Notes: generated from the sequence alone by a model not told the origin. Positions 8,787-16,656 are shown, counted from the stretch's first letter. The stretch is DNA of 25,211 bases from JBDKJS01 sp039806065 (GCA_039806065.1 JBDKJS010000183.1:1-25211), one strand, 5' to 3'. Program-made: numbers and translations.

Positions 8787-9659
8787 ATGAAAATCGCCCG
8801 ACCATTTAAGAGCCTATTATTTGCAGCTTGTGTTATGTTTTATGCTTGTGAGCGAAACATTACCATAGATCTTCCTCAGGGAGCACCACAATTAGTAGTA
8901 GAAGGTTACATAGAAGCTGGAAGGGGGCCAATAGTGCAGCTAAGTAAATCAAGTGGCTTTTTTGATGTGTTAGATTCTAATGCTACTTTAAGTTTAGCTG
9001 TAAAGGGAGCTGCGGTTACCGTTAGCGATGGCATAACAACTGTAAACCTCACTGAAGCGGTACCAGGGCAAGGTTATTTATACATAGATGCTACTAACAC
9101 TATGATTGGGATGCCCGGCAAGGTGTATACGCTCACCGTCACAGCTGAAGGCCAAACGTTGACAGCAGTAACTAAAATAACTGAACCCGTTGGCCTTGAT
9201 AGCTTGTGGTTCAAAGTAGATGGTACACGCGATTCGCTTGGTTTTGTTTGGGCTAAACTTACCGATCCTGATACGATTGGCAATTCATATCGATGGTTTG
9301 CTCAGAGATTGGGCAAGGATGAATCATTTGTGCCTGCACCAAATTCAGTGTTTGAAGATGTATTTATCAACGGAAAAAGTTTTGATTTTGCTTATGATAG
9401 AGGACCTACTGCAAATGATTCCTTAGCTAATAGTGAACCTGTAGAAGAGGCACGGTTTTTTAAGGTTGGAGATACCATAGTTGTAAAATTTTGTACTATT
9501 GATCAAGATCATTTTCGCTTTTGGAGGAGCTATATCAATCAGAACCAAAGTAATGGCAATCCCTTTGCTGCGCCTGCACCTATCAATCATAATGTAGTAG
9601 GCGGGTTGGGAATATGGGGTGGTTATACACCTTTTATTGATACGGTCATTGCCCGATAA
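8787..9659 (+). CDS. DUF4249 domain lipoprotein
   Basis: A 290-residue predicted lipoprotein. The export signal is MKIARPFKSLLFAACVMFYAC, with C21 as the likely lipidated residue, and the mature part begins with the DUF4249 pattern CERNITIDLP...PQLVVEGYIEAG. The rest is beta-rich and ends with the GGLGIWGGYTPF-type C-terminal block typical of the family. DUF4249 proteins occur across Bacteroidota, usually beside a TonB-dependent outer-membrane receptor, and are thought to be surface partners of such receptors. No receptor is next to this copy. The frame opens at 8748, but a promoter box at 8774-8781 and the signal peptide make ATG 8787 the better start. Substrate unknown. Confidence 0.82.
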   Translation: MKIARPFKSLLFAACVMFYACERNITIDLPQGAPQLVVEGYIEAGRGPIVQLSKSSGFFDVLDSNATLSLAVKGAAVTVSDGITTVNLTEAVPGQGYLYIDATNTMIGMPGKVYTLTVTAEGQTLTAVTKITEPVGLDSLWFKVDGTRDSLGFVWAKLTDPDTIGNSYRWFAQRLGKDESFVPAPNSVFEDVFINGKSFDFAYDRGPTANDSLANSEPVEEARFFKVGDTIVVKFCTIDQDHFRFWRSYINQNQSNGNPFAAPAPINHNVVGGLGIWGGYTPFIDTVIAR

Positions 9660-9724
9660 ATTATTTCTCTATATTCGGTTAGACGAGCTGCATTGGCCCA
9701 ATTGCAAATTTAATTAGGGGATAT

Positions 9725-9760
9725 AAAAAAAGCTGTCAACCTGTGGTCAACAGCCTTTTA
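9725..9760. terminator. Bidirectional terminator between DUF4249 gene and metK
   Basis: GCTGT (9732-9736) pairs with ACAGC (9750-9754), then after a 2x2 internal loop ACC (9739-9741) pairs with GGT (9745-9747). Seven A precede and CCTTTTATAATTTT follows, so a T-run is present in both directions. It is strongest for metK on the minus strand, with seven T directly after the stem. Confidence 0.7.
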
Positions 9761-9783
9761 TAATTTTAATTACCTATTAATAT

Positions 9784-11097
9784 TTAAGCAAGCGTTAGCT
9801 GCGATGCTTTCTTATTAACTTTTTTAGGTGCACTAGTTTTAGATTTCCCCAAACCGAATGCTTTCTTTACCTTTTCAACATAATCTAGTTTTTCCCAAGT
9901 AAATAATTCTACTTTTTTGGTTATTACTTTACCTCCTGGCGATTTAAAGGTTTTGGTTATCGTTTCAGCTTTTCTACCCATATGTCCGTAAGCTGCAGTT
10001 TCACTATAAATTGGATTGCGAAGCTTTAAACGTTGTTCAATAAAGTAAGGGCGCATATCAAAGAGTTGGGCTACTTTAGATGCAATTTCTCCATCGGTCA
10101 TATTTACTTTGGCAGTACCGTAAGTATTTACATTTATACTCGTAGGCTGGGCAACCCCAATTGCATAACTAACTTGTACCAATACTTCATCACAAAGCCC
10201 TGCGGCTACAAGATTTTTAGCTATGTGGCGTGTAGCATAAGCTGCACTGCGATCCACTTTGCTAGGATCTTTTCCACTGAAGGCTCCTCCGCCATGTGCT
10301 CCTTTTCCTCCGTAGGTATCAACTATGATCTTTCTACCAGTAAGGCCAGTATCGCCATGAGGGCCGCCTATCACAAATTTACCTGTTGGGTTAATATGGT
10401 ATTTTATCTTTTCGTTAAAAAGGTGTTTGTATTTAGGGTATTTTGCTTTTACTCTCGGTATTAAAATGTTGATGATATCACTCTTAATTTTGCCCAACAT
10501 TCTTTCATCTTTATCAAAATCATCGTGTTGGGTACTCACCACTATGGCATCAATCCTTACCGGTTGATTTTTATCATTATACTCTAAGGTAACTTGACTT
10601 TTAGCATCAGGGCGCAAGTATTTGATGAGCTTATTTTCCCTGCGTAATGCTGCAAGTTCTATTAATAACTTGTGGGCCAAATCAAGGGCCAATGGCATGT
10701 AATCATTCGTTTCATTTGACGCATAGCCAAACATCATTCCTTGATCACCTGCACCTTGTTCTTCTTTTTTCTTGCGTTCTACTCCTTGATTGATGTCGCT
10801 GCTCTGTTCATGTATAGCGCTAAAAATGCCACAACTATTAGCCTCAAACATGTATTCACTCTTTGTGTAGCCAATTTTTCTAATTACCTCACGTGCTATT
10901 TCTTGTACATCAAGGTATGATTTAGATTTTACTTCACCCGCTAGTACTACCTGTCCGGTGGTAACCAAGGTTTCGCAGGCAACTTTCGACATCGGGTCAA
11001 ATGCTAAAAAATGATCAATTAAGGCATCTGAAATTTGATCGGCCACTTTATCAGGATGTCCTTCTGATACCGATTCGGATGTAAAGAGATAAGGCAT
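9784..11097 (-). CDS. metK: S-adenosylmethionine synthetase (methionine adenosyltransferase)
   Basis: A 437-residue enzyme that makes S-adenosylmethionine from methionine and ATP. Signatures are SESVSEGHPDKVADQISDA at the N-terminus (ATP site), GAGDQGMMFGYA (about 115-126) and the glycine-rich P-loop-like GGGAFSGKDPSKVDRSAAY (about 270-290). Homologues in Proteobacteria have about 385 residues. This one carries insertions in the middle domain and a Lys/Ser-rich tail of about 20 residues (KSKTSAPKKVNKKASQ), a longer form that I believe is usual in Bacteroidota. It is monocistronic: its own promoter lies upstream and a strong terminator downstream. The upstream leader is only about 50 bases, too short for a SAM riboswitch. 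Confidence 0.97.
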   Translation of the reverse strand: MPYLFTSESVSEGHPDKVADQISDALIDHFLAFDPMSKVACETLVTTGQVVLAGEVKSKSYLDVQEIAREVIRKIGYTKSEYMFEANSCGIFSAIHEQSSDINQGVERKKKEEQGAGDQGMMFGYASNETNDYMPLALDLAHKLLIELAALRRENKLIKYLRPDAKSQVTLEYNDKNQPVRIDAIVVSTQHDDFDKDERMLGKIKSDIINILIPRVKAKYPKYKHLFNEKIKYHINPTGKFVIGGPHGDTGLTGRKIIVDTYGGKGAHGGGAFSGKDPSKVDRSAAYATRHIAKNLVAAGLCDEVLVQVSYAIGVAQPTSINVNTYGTAKVNMTDGEIASKVAQLFDMRPYFIEQRLKLRNPIYSETAAYGHMGRKAETITKTFKSPGGKVITKKVELFTWEKLDYVEKVKKAFGLGKSKTSAPKKVNKKASQLTLA

Positions 11098-11150
11098 TGT
11101 TGTAGTTTATTTAATTTATGATTAAATTTTAATTTGTTTTTTAAGGATGG

Positions 11151-11158
11151 CAAAGTTA
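11151..11158 (-). promoter_or_regulatory. -7 element of metK
   Basis: On the minus strand this reads TAACTTTG, a match to TAnnTTTG, placed 53 bases before the metK ATG. The upstream -33 region is only a partial match (CTTTAG). Confidence 0.45.
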
Positions 11159-11213
11159 GAAAAATATGGGATTCTAAAGCATTGTATTTAAATTTTATAA
11201 CCATTCATCCGCG

Positions 11214-12299
11214 CTAATAATTTTGGCCTTTCCAATAAAAATGGTTGGTGTTGTTACCGATCTCATATTTTAGCACATCTCCATTGATTACAAAATTTTT
11301 CACCTGTTCATAGCTCACAGTATATATTTTTCCATGGTCAAAGTATTTTAGCCATCCCTTGTTGTCTAACCAAGCTAGCCCATCAAAGCCCTTTACCACC
11401 TTTGATGGCATAAACTCTTCTAGCAGATAGTCTTCCCCTTTATAATAAACATGCCATTGATTTAAATTGGCATAAATGATCATGTTGCCAACCACCTCAT
11501 AATAATCAGGTGCAAATGATAGTAGCCGACTGGTGGCCCCGTTTTGAAATATTTTTAGCTCATCCTGTTGATTTACATAGGCCGCTATACGATTCCCCAC
11601 TTTATAACTCAAAGGCCTAAAAGTTTCCAAAATGCCAACCTTACCTTCATAAAACATTTTAAAGTTAGATTGATAGCCATCCACATATGCTACTAAATCG
11701 CCACCGGCTGCAAAACTCTCAGGTAGCATGTTTTCTAACTCGTGTACCTGGCCGCTCCAAAAAACCTTGAAAAAATTTGCTCCGTTGACCCATGCTAGCG
11801 TATTTATTCCTGCCTTTACTGATTGTGGCGCGTTTACTAATTGTGCATCTAGTTCTATTTTTTCATTATGGTAAATTGCCATGAGTGAATACATGGTTTC
11901 ATCATAGTATGCTAGGACACTATCACCCATAAAATAATTAGGGGCAAAATTGCTCAGCTTATTCACCATGCCATTTTCAAAACTCCACAATATTCTTCCC
12001 AAACTAAATGCTATCATGTGTCGGCCGGCTTCATATTTAAAATTTTGTGCAAATATCTTTGGGTCTATCACTTTGCCACCATGCCATATTTTAAATTGGT
12101 TTGTATTGTCAACATATGCTATGGCATCACCACTTTGTTGGTAGGATAATACTGGCATATGTTCAATTTGCTGGTATATACCTTGGTAAAAAATATGAAA
12201 TCGTTGACGGTAATCATTATAGGCTGCTATTCCCTGGCCGTTGCTGTGAATGGCAATTGATAAAACAAAAGAAAGTAGTAGGATAGAGTGCTTGTACAA
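11214..12299 (-). CDS. Secreted protein of ten ~35-residue tandem repeats, unknown function
   Basis: A 361-residue protein with a signal peptide (about residues 1-20) followed almost entirely by tandem repeats. Each unit reads roughly as two hydrophobics + A-Y/W-V/N-D/N, then F-K-h-F/Y-x-G-K, then h-x-L-E-x-F-x-P-x-S-Y-x-x-G. The anchor aromatic recurs at residues 27, 62, 98, 131, 170, 205, 241, 276, 310 and 345, a spacing of 33-39 and mostly 35. A Gly of the second strand recurs at 40, 75, 110, 183, 219, 254, 288, 323 and 358. The tenth unit stops after its second strand, at the C-terminus. The pattern is all-beta and suggests a propeller or similar closed fold; it vaguely recalls WG-type repeats, but I do not recognise the family. 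It lies 15 bases downstream of the gldA-like gene on the same strand, so it is probably co-transcribed. There is no T9SS tail or lipobox. Confidence 0.8.
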   Translation of the reverse strand: MYKHSILLLSFVLSIAIHSNGQGIAAYNDYRQRFHIFYQGIYQQIEHMPVLSYQQSGDAIAYVDNTNQFKIWHGGKVIDPKIFAQNFKYEAGRHMIAFSLGRILWSFENGMVNKLSNFAPNYFMGDSVLAYYDETMYSLMAIYHNEKIELDAQLVNAPQSVKAGINTLAWVNGANFFKVFWSGQVHELENMLPESFAAGGDLVAYVDGYQSNFKMFYEGKVGILETFRPLSYKVGNRIAAYVNQQDELKIFQNGATSRLLSFAPDYYEVVGNMIIYANLNQWHVYYKGEDYLLEEFMPSKVVKGFDGLAWLDNKGWLKYFDHGKIYTVSYEQVKNFVINGDVLKYEIGNNTNHFYWKGQNY

Positions 12300-12314
12300 G
12301 GGCGGTATAAATTC

Positions 12315-13214
12315 TTATTTAGTGAGTTGATGAAAGATGGTCTCTAAATCGGCTTGCGTGGGTTCAATGCTTGCTATCTGATATTTTTCATTTAGGGCAA
12401 ACTGCATTACTTGGGTACTTAAATCTTCGGCACCACCTAATTGAATGCGTGTATCGTTTAAAATTTGTATAGATACTTTTTTAGGGAAATGGTTACGTAA
12501 TTTTTCTTTGTTTATTGGTTCACTAAATACAACTATGATGCCACTTGTTCCAAATTTATTTTTAAGATCTGTGATGTGCTCATCGGCTATGAGCTTACCT
12601 TTGTTAATGATTAGTGCACGTGAACATACCGCTGCCACTTCCTGCATTATATGAGTGCTAAGAATGACCGTTTTCTCTCGTCCTATTTCCTTAATCAAAT
12701 TTCTAATTTCTACCAACTGATTGGGATCTAGGCCGGTTGTAGGTTCATCAAGTATGAGTACCGAAGGATTGTGAATCATGGCTTGCGCTAGCCCTACTCG
12801 CTGCCTATAGCCTTTGGATAATGCTCCTATTTTCTTATGTTGTTCAAGGGTTAGTCCTGTTAAGGCCACCATTTCTTTTATCACTTTGTCACTATTTTTT
12901 ACTCCGTGAACACCACAACAAAATGCTAAGTATTCCTTGATGTACATCTCCTTATAAAGTGGATTGTGTTCAGGTAAATAGCCCACTTGCTTTTTTACCG
13001 ACATTGCTTCTTCCAATACATCGAAACCAGCTACATTTACCCTACCACCACTTTGCTGAATATAACATGTGAGTATTTTCATCATCGTAGATTTACCTGC
13101 TCCATTGGGTCCTAGAAGTCCTGTAATTTCTCCTTTTTTTATTTTGAAACTCACTTCATCTAAGGCCAGTTGTTTGCCATAAAGCTTACTCACCAATTGT
13201 ACTTCTACCGACAT
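12315..13214 (-). CDS. gldA: ABC transporter ATP-binding protein, GldA-like
   Basis: A 299-residue ABC ATPase with Walker A GPNGAGKST (35-43), a GYLPEHNPLY Q-loop region where Gln is replaced by Glu (typical of GldA), signature LSKGYRQR (132-139), Walker B VLILDEPTTGLDP (152-164) and H-loop His188. After about residue 215 comes the C-terminal domain found in the GldA/CcmA-type group. In Flavobacterium johnsoniae GldA works with GldF and GldG and is needed for gliding; similar ATPases occur in non-gliding relatives, so motility is not proven by this gene. No permease gene is adjacent. It has a good promoter and precedes the ten-repeat secreted protein in an apparent two-gene operon. The gene name is my best match; a generic ABC-2 type ATPase is the alternative. 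Confidence 0.82.
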   Translation of the reverse strand: MSVEVQLVSKLYGKQLALDEVSFKIKKGEITGLLGPNGAGKSTMMKILTCYIQQSGGRVNVAGFDVLEEAMSVKKQVGYLPEHNPLYKEMYIKEYLAFCCGVHGVKNSDKVIKEMVALTGLTLEQHKKIGALSKGYRQRVGLAQAMIHNPSVLILDEPTTGLDPNQLVEIRNLIKEIGREKTVILSTHIMQEVAAVCSRALIINKGKLIADEHITDLKNKFGTSGIIVVFSEPINKEKLRNHFPKKVSIQILNDTRIQLGGAEDLSTQVMQFALNEKYQIASIEPTQADLETIFHQLTK

Positions 13215-13237
13215 GATTTTTTAATTATTCGTTTAAG

Positions 13238-13266
13238 CAAAGTTAAAATAATTAAGTGGTTTGCAA
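13238..13266 (-). promoter_or_regulatory. Bacteroidota-type promoter of the gldA operon
   Basis: On the minus strand TTG (13266-13264) is followed after 18 bases by TAACTTTG (13245-13238), close to consensus. The expected leader is about 18-20 bases to the ATG at 13214. Confidence 0.6.
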
Positions 13267-13276
13267 TAGATGAGTA

Positions 13277-13288
13277 GGCATTAATGCC
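13277..13288. promoter_or_regulatory. 12-bp perfect palindrome between gldA and rsgA promoters
   Basis: GGCATTAATGCC is a perfect inverted repeat in the 119-base divergent gap. It sits 10 bases upstream of the gldA -33 box and 8 bases upstream of the likely rsgA -33 box, a suitable place for an operator. No regulator is known. Confidence 0.3.
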
Positions 13289-13296
13289 ATATAAAC

Positions 13297-13327
13297 TTTA
13301 ATAATGGGATTATTGTAAGTACCTTAG
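13297..13327 (+). promoter_or_regulatory. Likely promoter of the rsgA operon
   Basis: TTTA (13297-13300), 19 bases, then TACCTTAG (13320-13327): one mismatch in each box against TTTG-N19-TAnnTTTG. The -7 box ends 6 bases before the ATG, so the message would be nearly leaderless. Confidence 0.4.
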
Positions 13328-13333
13328 CCACCA

Positions 13334-14251
13334 ATGATTGGTACTATCATCAAATCAACTGGAAGCAGATATATTCTAGTAGATATGCAAGGCTCACTGC
13401 ACCATGCCAAGGCAAGGGGAAATTTGCGTCTGCAAGATTTTGAAGCCACCAACCCTATTGCCGTGGGCGACAAGGTGGAATTTGAACATGGTGATCTAGA
13501 AACTGTGATGATAACCAAATTACTTGATCGCAAAAATTACATGATCAGAAAAAGTGTGAAGTTGAGTAAGCAGGTTCAAATTCTGGCAGCTAATATTGAT
13601 TTTGTATTCGCTGTTGCCACCCCTGCGCAACCTCGAACTTCACTTGGTTTTATTGATAGAGTACTAGCCACTGCCGAGGCCTACAATATTAAAGCTGGAA
13701 TTATTTGGAACAAGGCCGATCAATATGCTGATGGTATTAGATTGGAAGTTGACAGACATATTTCACTCTATGAAAAAATTGGTTACAAAAATTTTATGGT
13801 AAGCTCACTAACCGGACAGGGAATAGACCAGCTCTTGATGGCCCTAAAAAATCAAATTTCTTTGTTGTGCGGGCATAGTGGTGTAGGAAAATCTTCATTG
13901 GTAAATAGACTGATACCAGGCCTCACTTTGAAAACTTCTAGTATTAGTAAACAGCATGACAAAGGTGTTCATACCACTACTTTTGCTGAAATGCATCCCT
14001 TACTCAGTGGAGGTTACATCGTGGATTCGCCTGGCATTAGAGAATTTGGCACTTTTGATTTTGACCAATATGAAGTTTCGCATTTTTTTCCAGAAATATT
14101 TCAATTAAGCAAGGCTTGTAAGTTTAATAATTGTTTGCATACCAATGAGCAACTTTGTGCTGTGAAGAATGCTGTGGCAAGTGGTGAATTAGCACTCAGC
14201 AGATTTGATAGTTATAATAGTATATTAGAAGGACGAGACATCTATAAGTAA
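13334..14251 (+). CDS. rsgA: Small-ribosomal-subunit-dependent GTPase A
   Basis: A 305-residue circularly permuted GTPase that checks late maturation of the 30S subunit. The permuted order is visible: N-terminal OB-fold (about 1-70), G4 NKAD (126-129), then G1 GHSGVGKSS (180-188), a Thr-rich switch I near 213-216 and G3 DSPG (231-234). The C-terminal zinc-binding part has C262, C267, H269 and C275. Length matches the family (about 300). The next gene begins at the base after its stop codon, so this is the first gene of a three-gene operon. The start is supported by the promoter just upstream and by the conserved N-terminal start of the OB domain. Confidence 0.96.
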   Translation: MIGTIIKSTGSRYILVDMQGSLHHAKARGNLRLQDFEATNPIAVGDKVEFEHGDLETVMITKLLDRKNYMIRKSVKLSKQVQILAANIDFVFAVATPAQPRTSLGFIDRVLATAEAYNIKAGIIWNKADQYADGIRLEVDRHISLYEKIGYKNFMVSSLTGQGIDQLLMALKNQISLLCGHSGVGKSSLVNRLIPGLTLKTSSISKQHDKGVHTTTFAEMHPLLSGGYIVDSPGIREFGTFDFDQYEVSHFFPEIFQLSKACKFNNCLHTNEQLCAVKNAVASGELALSRFDSYNSILEGRDIYK

Positions 14252-15250
14252 ATGAATAAGAAAATTCTCATTGTTCAAACAGCCTTCCTTGGTGATGTAG
14301 TTTTAGCTACTGCTATTGTAGAAAAATTGCATGCTTTTTTTCCTTATGCTGCAATTGATTTTTTACTTAGGAAAGGTAATGAAGGGGTGCTTAGTAATCA
14401 CCCTTATCTTAACCAATGCTTAATTTGGGATAAAAAAAATGGTAAACTCATTCAGTTGATGAATATGTTACACGCCATTAGAGCAAGAAAGTATGATCAT
14501 GTGATTAACTTGCATCGCTTCACATCATCTGGCATGCTTAGTGCTTTTAGTAGTGCTAGGGAAGTGGTAGGATTTGATAAAAATCCGTTAAGTATTTTTT
14601 TTTCTAAAAGCATTGCTCATCAAATTGGAAATGGAATGCATGAAGTGCAGCGAAATCAGCAATTGATAGCTCACCTCACTGATACTGATCCAATGATGCC
14701 CAAATTGCACCCTTCCCAAGGAAATCGTGCAGCAGTATCGTCCATATTGGTTAAATACCAAGCTAATGCCAACTATTGCACCATAGCACCTGCCAGCGTT
14801 TGGTACACTAAGCAATGGCCTATCGAGAAATGGATTGCATTAATTGAAGCATTGGATCCCAACATTACTATTTTTGTTTTAGGCGCACCTGCTGATGTTG
14901 GCTTGGCCGAAGATATAGTAAAAAGAGTGAATAGGGGCAAGGTGATTTCGTTAGCTGGCGAACTACAGATTTTAGAAACCGCAGTTTTAATGAAGGGCGC
15001 TAAGATGAATTACGTCAATGATTCAGCCCCTCTACATATAGCTTCGGCAATGAATGCTCCGGTAACGGCTGTTTTTTGTAGCACTGTACCTGAATTTGGA
15101 TTCGGACCGCTAAGTGATCATAGTATATTAATACAAACCCAAAATAATTTATCTTGCCGCCCTTGTGGTATTCACGGACATGCCAAGTGTCCTATCGGTA
15201 CTTTCGAATGTGCGAACAGTATAAGTGTTAATCAATTTAAATTGAAATGA
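14252..15250 (+). CDS. Glycosyltransferase family 9 (heptosyltransferase-like)
   Basis: A 332-residue GT9 enzyme, related to WaaC/WaaF heptosyltransferases that build the inner core of lipopolysaccharide from ADP-heptose at the cytoplasmic face of the membrane. The N-terminus has the family start ILIVQTAFLGDVVLATAIVEKL. The donor-binding half has APASVWYTKQWPIEKW (about 175-190) and the signature VNDSAPLHIASAMNAPVTAVF (about 250-270). The C-terminal part has clustered cysteines (CRPCGIHGHAKCPIGTFEC), as in WaaF-type enzymes. It is adjacent to rsgA without a gap and overlaps the next gene by ATGA. The acceptor and exact sugar cannot be told from the sequence, so I give no gene symbol. Confidence 0.9.
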   Translation: MNKKILIVQTAFLGDVVLATAIVEKLHAFFPYAAIDFLLRKGNEGVLSNHPYLNQCLIWDKKNGKLIQLMNMLHAIRARKYDHVINLHRFTSSGMLSAFSSAREVVGFDKNPLSIFFSKSIAHQIGNGMHEVQRNQQLIAHLTDTDPMMPKLHPSQGNRAAVSSILVKYQANANYCTIAPASVWYTKQWPIEKWIALIEALDPNITIFVLGAPADVGLAEDIVKRVNRGKVISLAGELQILETAVLMKGAKMNYVNDSAPLHIASAMNAPVTAVFCSTVPEFGFGPLSDHSILIQTQNNLSCRPCGIHGHAKCPIGTFECANSISVNQFKLK

Positions 15251-15756
15251 ATAGTATAATCGATTTGATCAAGCCACTCTCTAATGGTGCCTTAATTCCT
15301 TTGCACGTAAATGGAATCAACTGGCTGCTGGCCGATGCCATGAATAAAAGCGGGATGGAGGAATGGACAGCACTCATGCAGGATAGCAGCATTAAGGGTG
15401 TTTTGGTAAATAGTACCTATCATGCCGAGGGGTATATTCGAGATTTGCCTCAATCGTTAGCTTCCCTAATAGACCTTATCGAAAGGCCAGTATTGCTTAT
15501 TCCTGAGCTAACTAAAAATTTTCCTTCCTTGTTAAAATCGTTTCAAGTTGTACTGTTGCATCATTCCACCATTGATCAGCTTTTACAACGTTATAGAAAA
15601 ACAATAGTAATAGGCGCTTGTACTAAATCTATGATGGTAGGCAATACAACCCTGCATAACTACTTCAATGGACTTGGCTCACAGAGTGATGGCCAAATTA
15701 CCTCGATAGCAGTAGCGGCCAAAGGCAGTTTTAAAATGCTTGATATTAAAATCTAA
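15247..15756 (+). CDS. Divergent YrdC/TsaC-like protein, probably inactive
   Basis: A 169-residue protein overlapping the glycosyltransferase by four bases (ATGA). At first sight it is unknown, but several blocks can be laid against YrdC/Sua5/TsaC enzymes, which make threonylcarbamoyl-AMP for tRNA modification. INWLLADAMN (24-33) falls where those have IxGIGCDAxN; YIRDLPQSLASLIDLIERPVLLIPELTKNFPSLL (split over 63-96) falls where they have the PLTIILPGAKNLxPxLI region; DQLLQRYRKTIVI (110-122) matches the LIxRFxKPIVSTSAN segment; and ITSIAVAAKGSFKML (151-165) matches the SSIIxL...KILR end. The catalytic hallmarks (PTDT, the basic KxR pair, SxN) are not conserved. Reading: a decayed or repurposed YrdC paralogue. 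This rests on alignment by eye from memory. Confidence 0.45.
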   Translation: MNSIIDLIKPLSNGALIPLHVNGINWLLADAMNKSGMEEWTALMQDSSIKGVLVNSTYHAEGYIRDLPQSLASLIDLIERPVLLIPELTKNFPSLLKSFQVVLLHHSTIDQLLQRYRKTIVIGACTKSMMVGNTTLHNYFNGLGSQSDGQITSIAVAAKGSFKMLDIKI

Positions 15757-15804
15757 AACCGTAGCTTAAAACCCTCACAACAAACTGCGGTATTAAAAAT
15801 TAAA

Positions 15805-15834
15805 CCAAAAGCTGATCTTTTCTTTTTGATAGCT
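15805..15834 (-). terminator. Possible dapD terminator
   Basis: On the minus strand AGCTATC (15834-15828) can pair with GATCAGCT (15817-15810) with one bulge across a 10-base A-rich loop, and TTTTGGTTT follows. It sits 16 bases past the dapD stop. The stem is short and AT-rich. Confidence 0.35.
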
Positions 15835-15849
15835 AAGACTATTTGGAAT

Positions 15850-16656
15850 TTAAACCGCAATATTAAACTCCCGTAGGGTGTCGTTCAGTGATGTTTTTAA
15901 ATCAGTACTAGCCTTGCGTTGCCCTATAATGAGCGCACATGGAACTTGATATTCACCCGAAGGAAATTTTTTGGGATAGGAGCCAGGTATTACTACACTA
16001 CGGGGTGGTACGGTACCTACATGCACCACTGGTTCATCACCAGTAACATCTATTATTTTAGTTGATTGTGTAAGCACCACATTTGCTCCAAGCACTGCTT
16101 CTCTTTTTACATGCACACCTTCTACAACAATGCAGCGCGATCCAATAAAACAATCATCTTCAATTATTACTGGTGCCGCCTGAACAGGTTCCAAGACACC
16201 ACCAATCCCCACACCTCCGCTAAGGTGGACACGCTTGCCTATTTGTGCACAGCTACCTACCGTTGCCCAAGTATCCACCATGGTACCCTCGTCAACATAG
16301 GCTCCTATATTTACAAAACTTGGCATCAAAATTACGCCTTTGGCTAAGTAGGCACCATATCGTGCTAGGGCATGGGGCACCACCCGAACACCCTGCGAAG
16401 CATAATCTCTCTTGAGCGGAATCTTATCATAAAATTCCAAGAAACCCGCATGTTGCGTCTCCATTTTTTGCAACGGGAAATACATGATTACTGCCTTTTT
16501 TATCCAATCATTCACCACCCAACCATTATCCGTTGGCATGGCTACTCTAAGCTTCCCTTGATTTAGGGCTTCCATAATGGATTGAATAGCAGCTTGTGTG
16601 CCGGTTTCTTGCAGCAGGCTACGATCTTCCCAAGCAGCCTCTATGATGTGTTGCAT
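15850..16656 (-). CDS. dapD: Tetrahydrodipicolinate N-succinyltransferase
   Basis: A 268-residue enzyme that succinylates tetrahydrodipicolinate, using succinyl-CoA, in the succinylase route to meso-diaminopimelate and lysine. The N-terminal helical domain (about 1-100) is followed by a left-handed beta-helix of hexapeptide repeats with the conserved blocks MPSFVNIGAYVDEGTMVDTWATVGSCAQIG and GGVGIGGVLEPVQAAPVIIEDDCFIGSRC (described by position: about 118-175). The C-terminus contains VPPRSVVIPGSYPKKFPSGEY, also typical. Length is that of the family (about 270). It is a single gene, divergent from ruvX across 72 bases, with a possible -7 element at 16677-16684 (minus strand TTTCTTTG, one mismatch). 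Confidence 0.97.
   Translation of the reverse strand: MQHIIEAAWEDRSLLQETGTQAAIQSIMEALNQGKLRVAMPTDNGWVVNDWIKKAVIMYFPLQKMETQHAGFLEFYDKIPLKRDYASQGVRVVPHALARYGAYLAKGVILMPSFVNIGAYVDEGTMVDTWATVGSCAQIGKRVHLSGGVGIGGVLEPVQAAPVIIEDDCFIGSRCIVVEGVHVKREAVLGANVVLTQSTKIIDVTGDEPVVHVGTVPPRSVVIPGSYPKKFPSGEYQVPCALIIGQRKASTDLKTSLNDTLREFNIAV

Noticed and set aside
10033..10464. 143-codon open frame opposite metK
   Set aside because: It lies wholly antisense to a well-conserved enzyme, is Cys/Tyr/Phe-rich with no domain pattern, and has no promoter box.
11098..11213. SAM riboswitch upstream of metK
   Set aside because: The predicted leader is about 50 bases with no conserved pairing elements, too short for a SAM riboswitch aptamer.
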